From Streptosporangium sp. NBC_01756 (lineage in GTDB: Bacteria > Actinomycetota > Actinomycetes > Streptosporangiales > Streptosporangiaceae), in assembly GCF_035917975.1 (NCBI RefSeq), contig NZ_CP109130.1:6758001-6822000 (forward strand): a DNA stretch of 64,000 bases, written 5' to 3'. This document shows, piece after piece, positions 60,315-64,000 of this stretch. Both the position numbers and the translations under genes were made by a program. The notes under the pieces are model-generated. The model was not told the origin of the DNA, did no database searches, and saw only the letters and a program-made list of their open reading frames with translations. Positions within the stretch are counted from its first letter, which is position 1; the number at the start of each line of letters is the position of its first letter.

Positions 60315-61514
60315 ATGCGCCCCCGTTCCTCCACCCCCGCGCTGCTGTCGCTGGCCCTGGGGTACTTCGCGCTGGGCACCGCCTCACTGGCGGTGGTCGG
60401 TCTCAGCGGCCCGATGGCCGCCGACCTGCAGGTGTCGGCCGCCACCGTCGGCACTCTGGTCACCGTCTTCTCCCTGGCATTCGCCGTGGCCGCCCCGATC
60501 GCGGCGGTAGCCCTGGGCCGCCTGGACCGCCGCCGGGTGCTGCTGCTGGGCCTGGCACTGATGACGATCGGCGGCATCGCCAGCGCGGTGGCCCCCACCT
60601 TCGCGGCCCTGGCCGCCGCCCGGGTGGCCGCCGGACTGGGGGCGGCGATCTTCGGCCCGGCCGCCTCGGCCACCGGCTCGATGATCGTTTCGGTTGAGCA
60701 GCGCCCCCGCGCGCTGGCGGTGGTGTTCGGCGGGATGACCGCCGCCACCGTGCTGGGCGTGCCGCTGGCCTCGGCCGTGGGCGCCGCGATCGGCTGGCGG
60801 GCCACGATGGCCGCGGTGGTGGCGCTGACTCTGGTGGCGGGCGGGCTGCTGGCGGTGCTACTGCCGCCGGTGGCGGCGGGACCGGCCCCCACCGCGCGGG
60901 CGTTCGCCGGGGTGCTGCACACCCCCGGAGCCCTATCGATGATCGCCACCACGCTGCTGGTGCTGACCGCCCAGTTCACGGTCTACGGAGTCGCCGGGGC
61001 CTACCTGGCCACCCGGTTCGGCGCCGGTCCCGGCCTGGTGTCGCTGACCCTGCTGGTCTTCGGCGCCCTGGGCATGGCCGGCAACGCCGCCGGGGCCCGC
61101 ATCTACACCCGTCTGGGCGGCGGACGCACCATCGCACTGGCGCTGGCCGGGCTGACCATCACCTTCCTGGCCCTGAGCAGCGTTCCCGCCCTGCCCGCAG
61201 CCGGTGTCGCGGTGTTCGCCTTCTGGGCCGTCTTCAACACCCTGTTCATGGCCCCGCAGCAGGGCCGCCTGGTGGAGTTGCTGCCTGAGCAGCGCGGCAT
61301 CCTGCTGGCCCTGAACGCCTCGGCCCTGTACCTGGGCATGAGCCTGGGCAGCCTGCTGGGCAGCAGCCTGCTGCCCGCCCTGGGCGGCCGCTGGCTCCCG
61401 GTCCTGGCGCTGCTGCCACTGGCCCTGGCCGCCGGTGCGCACGCCGCCTCGCTACGCCCGCACCCCACCCGCCCGATGGCCCCGGATGCCACCTCCGCTC
61501 CAGCGCGCCACTGA
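60315..61514 (+). CDS. MFS transporter (arabinose-efflux/DHA1 type)
   Basis: 399 residues from ATG 60315, 7 nt after AAAGG. About 12 membrane helices. Motifs include VVGLSGPMAADLQVSAATVGTLVTVFSLAFAVAAPIAAVALGRLDRRRVLLLGLALM (motif A region) and AARVAAGLGAAIFGPAASATGSMIV (motif C-like). Similar to CmlR/AraJ-type drug efflux transporters. First gene of a TetR-controlled operon with SnoaL-like and SDR genes, suggesting export or detoxification of a small compound. Confidence 0.9.
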   Translation: MRPRSSTPALLSLALGYFALGTASLAVVGLSGPMAADLQVSAATVGTLVTVFSLAFAVAAPIAAVALGRLDRRRVLLLGLALMTIGGIASAVAPTFAALAAARVAAGLGAAIFGPAASATGSMIVSVEQRPRALAVVFGGMTAATVLGVPLASAVGAAIGWRATMAAVVALTLVAGGLLAVLLPPVAAGPAPTARAFAGVLHTPGALSMIATTLLVLTAQFTVYGVAGAYLATRFGAGPGLVSLTLLVFGALGMAGNAAGARIYTRLGGGRTIALALAGLTITFLALSSVPALPAAGVAVFAFWAVFNTLFMAPQQGRLVELLPEQRGILLALNASALYLGMSLGSLLGSSLLPALGGRWLPVLALLPLALAAGAHAASLRPHPTRPMAPDATSAPARH

Positions 61515-61572
61515 CTTTCCTGCTCTCCCGCCATCCATCGAGCACCACCGTCAACGACCACAGGAGAACCAG

Positions 61573-61947
61573 ATGTCCCAGCCCGCCGCTCAACTCGTGC
61601 GTGACTACTTCGAACTGGTGTGGAACCAGGGCCGCACCGAGCTGGCCGATCAGTTCCTGGCCGCCGGCCTGATCCAGCACAACCCCAACCTGCCCAACGG
61701 CCGCCAGCCGCTGGCCGAGTTCATCGACGGGATGCGCGCCCAGCTGCCCCAGGCCCGCTTCGAGATCCGCCGCATGGCCGCCGACGGCGACCTGGTGTTC
61801 ACCCACAGCCTGTTCACCGCCCAGCCCGGCCACTCCGGCATCGCGGTGGTGGACGTGTTCCGCATCGCCGACGGCCTGATCGCCGAACACTGGGACCTGC
61901 GCGAGGACGTCCCCGAATCCACCGTCAGCGGCAACCCGATCGTCTGA
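61573..61947 (+). CDS. SnoaL-like (NTF2-fold) protein
   Basis: 124 residues, preceded by CAGGAG. QLVRDYFELVWNQGRTELADQFLAAGLIQHNPNLPNGRQPLAEFIDGMRAQLPQARFEIRRMAADGDLVFTHSLFTAQPGHSGIAVVDVFRIADGLIAEHWDLREDVP is a SnoaL/polyketide-cyclase-like fold (IQHNP, VDVFRxxDGxIxEHWD). It may be an enzyme or a ligand binder for the compound handled by the operon. Between MFS and SDR genes. Confidence 0.88.
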   Translation: MSQPAAQLVRDYFELVWNQGRTELADQFLAAGLIQHNPNLPNGRQPLAEFIDGMRAQLPQARFEIRRMAADGDLVFTHSLFTAQPGHSGIAVVDVFRIADGLIAEHWDLREDVPESTVSGNPIV

Positions 61948-61989
61948 CCCCTCCCCATCCCGCTTTCAAGACCTGCGAGGTCGAACCCC

Positions 61990-62865
61990 GTGACCACCTA
62001 CGGCACCCGCCCGTTGCACGACCAGACCATCCTGATCACCGGCGCCACCGACGGCCTCGGCCGCGCCCTGGCCCACCGCCTGGCCGCCCAGGGCGCCACC
62101 TTGATCCTGCACGGCCGCAACCCGGCCAAGGGTCAGGCGCTGCTGACCGAACTACACGACCAGACCGGCAACGACAGGCTCACCTTCGAACAGGCCGACT
62201 TCGCCTCCATCGACCAGATCCGCGCCCTGGCGGACCGCCTGGCAGACCGCGACCGGCTGAACGTCCTGGTCAACAACGCCGGAATCGGCGTCGAGACGAC
62301 CCCTCAGCGCAGCGCCGACGGCCTGGAGCTGACCTTCCAGGTCGACTACCTGGCCACCTACATGCTCAGCTGCCTGCTCACCCCGCTACTGGCCGGCACC
62401 GCCGCCCTGCGTTCAACCACCACGCACCCGGCCCCCGCCAGGATCGTCAACGTCAGCTCCGCGGGACAGTCGCCCTTGGACTTCGACGATGTGCTGCTGG
62501 AGCGCCACTGGGACGGCGTGCAGGCCTACTGCCAGGCCAAACTCGCCCAGATCATGCTCACGCTCGACCACGCCGAACTACTGCGCGACCACGGCGTCAC
62601 CGTCAACGCCCTGCACCCCGCCTCCTACATGCCCACCAAGATCGTGACTCACCTGTTCACTGTGCAGAGCACCCTGGACGAAGGCGTCACCCACACCGCG
62701 CGCCTGGTCACCGACCCCGCCCTGGCCGAGGTCACCGGCACCTACTTCAACCGGGCCCGCCCCGCCCACGCCCACCACCAGGCCTATGACACCGCTGCCC
62801 GAACCCGCCTGCGGGAGATCAGCCGGCACCTCACCGGAGTGCCCTTCCCCACCACACCACTCTAG
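61990..62865 (+). CDS. Short-chain dehydrogenase/reductase
   Basis: 291 residues, GTG start. Rossmann GATDGLGRALAHRLAAQGA, NNAGIGVE, Ser in VNVSSAGQSP, and the catalytic YCQAK (Tyr-x3-Lys) in WDGVQAYCQAKLAQIMLTLDHAELL. An SDR of the classical/retinol-dehydrogenase-like type acting with NAD(P). Last gene of the MFS-SnoaL-SDR unit (42 bp after SnoaL). Confidence 0.9.
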   Translation: MTTYGTRPLHDQTILITGATDGLGRALAHRLAAQGATLILHGRNPAKGQALLTELHDQTGNDRLTFEQADFASIDQIRALADRLADRDRLNVLVNNAGIGVETTPQRSADGLELTFQVDYLATYMLSCLLTPLLAGTAALRSTTTHPAPARIVNVSSAGQSPLDFDDVLLERHWDGVQAYCQAKLAQIMLTLDHAELLRDHGVTVNALHPASYMPTKIVTHLFTVQSTLDEGVTHTARLVTDPALAEVTGTYFNRARPAHAHHQAYDTAARTRLREISRHLTGVPFPTTPL

Positions 62866-62929
62866 GCCGCCTGACCCTCCAGCACCCGCCGCGCGGCTGA
62901 AGTCGCCGCCGAACGATACGGCGCGGAGC

Positions 62930-63155
62930 ACACCGGAACACTCAAGGGGCGATCAATACTGGCCGCTGAACCCCCCGGTACAAGCGAAGCAACCGAGGGA
63001 TGCCTACCAGGCGTTCTTCCCGGTCGAGACGGTGAGCTCGACCGCGATGGCTGGGCGACGGGGGACACCCCCGTCGCCCAGCGCGAGGGCGAAGGTGAGC
63101 ATGTCGTCGTCGGTGACCTCCGGCCGGCCCCGTGGATTATCGCGTGCTGCGTCCA
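62930..63155 (-). pseudogene. Recombinase/resolvase C-terminal remnant, frameshifted
   Basis: On the minus strand from ATG 63155: DAARDNPRGRPEVTDDDMLTFALALGDGGVPRRPAIAVELTVSTGKNA, then a stop. A +1 frame shift continues as GRHPSVASL and a further shift gives YR. Together these read like the HTH tail of serine recombinases of actinomycete mobile elements (GRPxVxDDDMLTFALAL ... KTGKNAGKHPSVASLYRAL). At least two frameshifts make it inactive. No catalytic domain is present. Family from memory, not a search. Confidence 0.5.
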
Positions 63156-63190
63156 TGGAACAAAGTCGTTCCCGATGGTGTCCAACTCCC

Positions 63191-63799
63191 ATGATCAGCG
63201 TGACGCTCTCTCTGCTGCTGGCCCTGTCCCCCGTGACCGTGACCGTGACCGAGATTCCGAGGAACTTCCTGCTGACCGAGCACGACGCGCGAAGGCACTT
63301 GAGTCCGGAAGAGGCAGCCGAACTGGGCTACGAGATCAGCGACAAGCTCACCAAGCCTTTGGAGCTGAACCCGTGCGTGCACCGGAGCTCCGTCGACCGC
63401 GACCGGGTGGCGGCCCGCACGATCTCGCACTGGACCAGCGGCCCCAGCGGCTCCTCCGAACAACTCGTCATCTACAAGAGCTCCCGCGCCGCGCACGCGG
63501 CGTTCACTCTTTTGCGCGCCGAGGCCAAGAAGTGCGCACGCAAGAGCATCCCCTCGGCACCCGAACTCAAGATTCAGTGGCGAACGAGCAAGACCAAGGT
63601 GGGGAGCGAGGCCGTCGGCATGGGCTACCAGACTCGGCAGGACGGCAGCGTGAACGAGACGATCAGCGGTCTCATCGCCCGCAAGGGCAGAGCACTGATG
63701 ATCTACACCACCACTGAGGGAGAATACGAGCCTGGCCGGGTGACCGAGGACGCCAAGAAGATGGCCGCCAAGGTGTGCAGGTTGCGCGGCGTCTGCTAA
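63191..63799 (+). CDS. Secreted protein, PknH-sensor-like
   Basis: 202 residues from ATG 63191; MISVTLSLLLALSPVTVTVTEIPRNF is a weak signal peptide or anchor, and no ribosome site is evident (an in-frame ATG at 63155 would precede it). The mature region has FLLTEHDARRHLSPEEAAELGYEI, four Cys at conserved-looking places (NPCVHRSS, KKCARKS, KVCRLRGVC), EQLVIYKSSRAAHAAFTLLRAEAKKC and W-rich strands. This resembles the PknH extracellular sensor-like lipoproteins of actinomycetes. Function unknown. The recombinase remnant overlaps its 5' flank. Confidence 0.6.
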   Translation: MISVTLSLLLALSPVTVTVTEIPRNFLLTEHDARRHLSPEEAAELGYEISDKLTKPLELNPCVHRSSVDRDRVAARTISHWTSGPSGSSEQLVIYKSSRAAHAAFTLLRAEAKKCARKSIPSAPELKIQWRTSKTKVGSEAVGMGYQTRQDGSVNETISGLIARKGRALMIYTTTEGEYEPGRVTEDAKKMAAKVCRLRGVC

Positions 63800-63880
63800 T
63801 GCTCCGTTCCTCAAAGTAGGTAGATAAAGCGATGCCGGCGCTGCCGAGGGGGAAGGGCTGGTCGACCCCAGATCCAACCG

Positions 63881-64000
63881 TCACGTCCTTCGGAGGCGAC
63901 GGGCAAGGTCGGGGTCGAGCAGGAAGGCGGTGCCGTACGGCGAGAGCGAGCCGGTCGGCGCTCCACCGGACGGGACCACGCCGGGGGACATACCGGAAAA
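63881..64000 (-). CDS. Possible C-terminal end of a minus-strand gene (cut by window)
   Basis: The minus strand is open from the window edge to TGA at 63881-63883, ending APTGSLSPYGTAFLLDPDLARRLRRT. It may be the C-terminus of a gene that starts beyond 64000. Forty residues are too few to assign. A short ORF from the ATG at 63991 is an alternative. Confidence 0.35.
   Translation of the reverse strand, partial: FSGMSPGVVPSGGAPTGSLSPYGTAFLLDPDLARRLRRT

Overview
The window is a chromosomal segment from a high-GC, filamentous-type actinomycete. Streptosporangiaceae (Streptosporangium or Nonomuraea relatives) fit best: very GC-rich coding DNA, frequent GTG/TTG starts and likely leaderless genes, an XRE/DUF397 regulatory pair with a divergent anti-sigma-like ATPase, a DUF6158 protein, a secreted GH74-FnIII-CBM2 xyloglucanase and a solitary GroES. 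No rRNA, tRNA, CRISPR array or complete mobile element was seen. The genus is an inference from gene content.

Layout. 1-4.8 kb: the 3' end of a GH42 beta-galactosidase, then a glycosylation island (glycosyltransferase, a 46-codon stub of a carbamoyltransferase, a family-9 glycosyltransferase, a UDP-sugar epimerase/decarboxylase). 4.9-12.9 kb: a gluABCD-type glutamate uptake operon with a second binding protein and a response regulator, divergent from a hybrid histidine kinase. 13.0-14.9 kb: type VII secretion-like accessory genes and a YbaB protein. 15.1-30.2 kb: a UvrA-like ATPase followed by many small regulator/enzyme pairs (TetR-lactonase, DUF4865, GNAT, ROK-amidohydrolase, PadR, LysR, patatin-SoxR, sugar isomerase with a phosphotriesterase-like protein), several with recognisable operators. 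30.4-36.8 kb: xyloglucanase, small secreted and membrane proteins, GroES. 37.0-42.4 kb: DUF885 and M20 peptidases and a helicase-C-like protein. 42.6-44.8 kb: the HATPase/XRE/DUF397 module with a striking TGCA operator array. 45-49.7 kb: phosphatase, oxidoreductase, rhomboid, and an MFS/TetR pair. 49.9-54.0 kb: a cobalamin riboswitch driving BtuF-BtuC-BtuD-CbiZ. 54.8-58.8 kb: a membrane-anchored pseudo-protease with a zinc ribbon, overlapping a Ser/Thr kinase gene, then an orphan NarL regulator. 59.5-63.8 kb: an IS transposase remnant, a TetR with twin operators controlling an MFS-SnoaL-SDR operon, a recombinase remnant and a secreted protein.

The most unusual items are the pseudo-protease/kinase signalling pair, the TGCAnnTGCA array, a toxin-less type VII module, a phosphotriesterase-family protein lacking half of its metal ligands, and a 34-nt dispersed element that places a Shine-Dalgarno site inside a hairpin.
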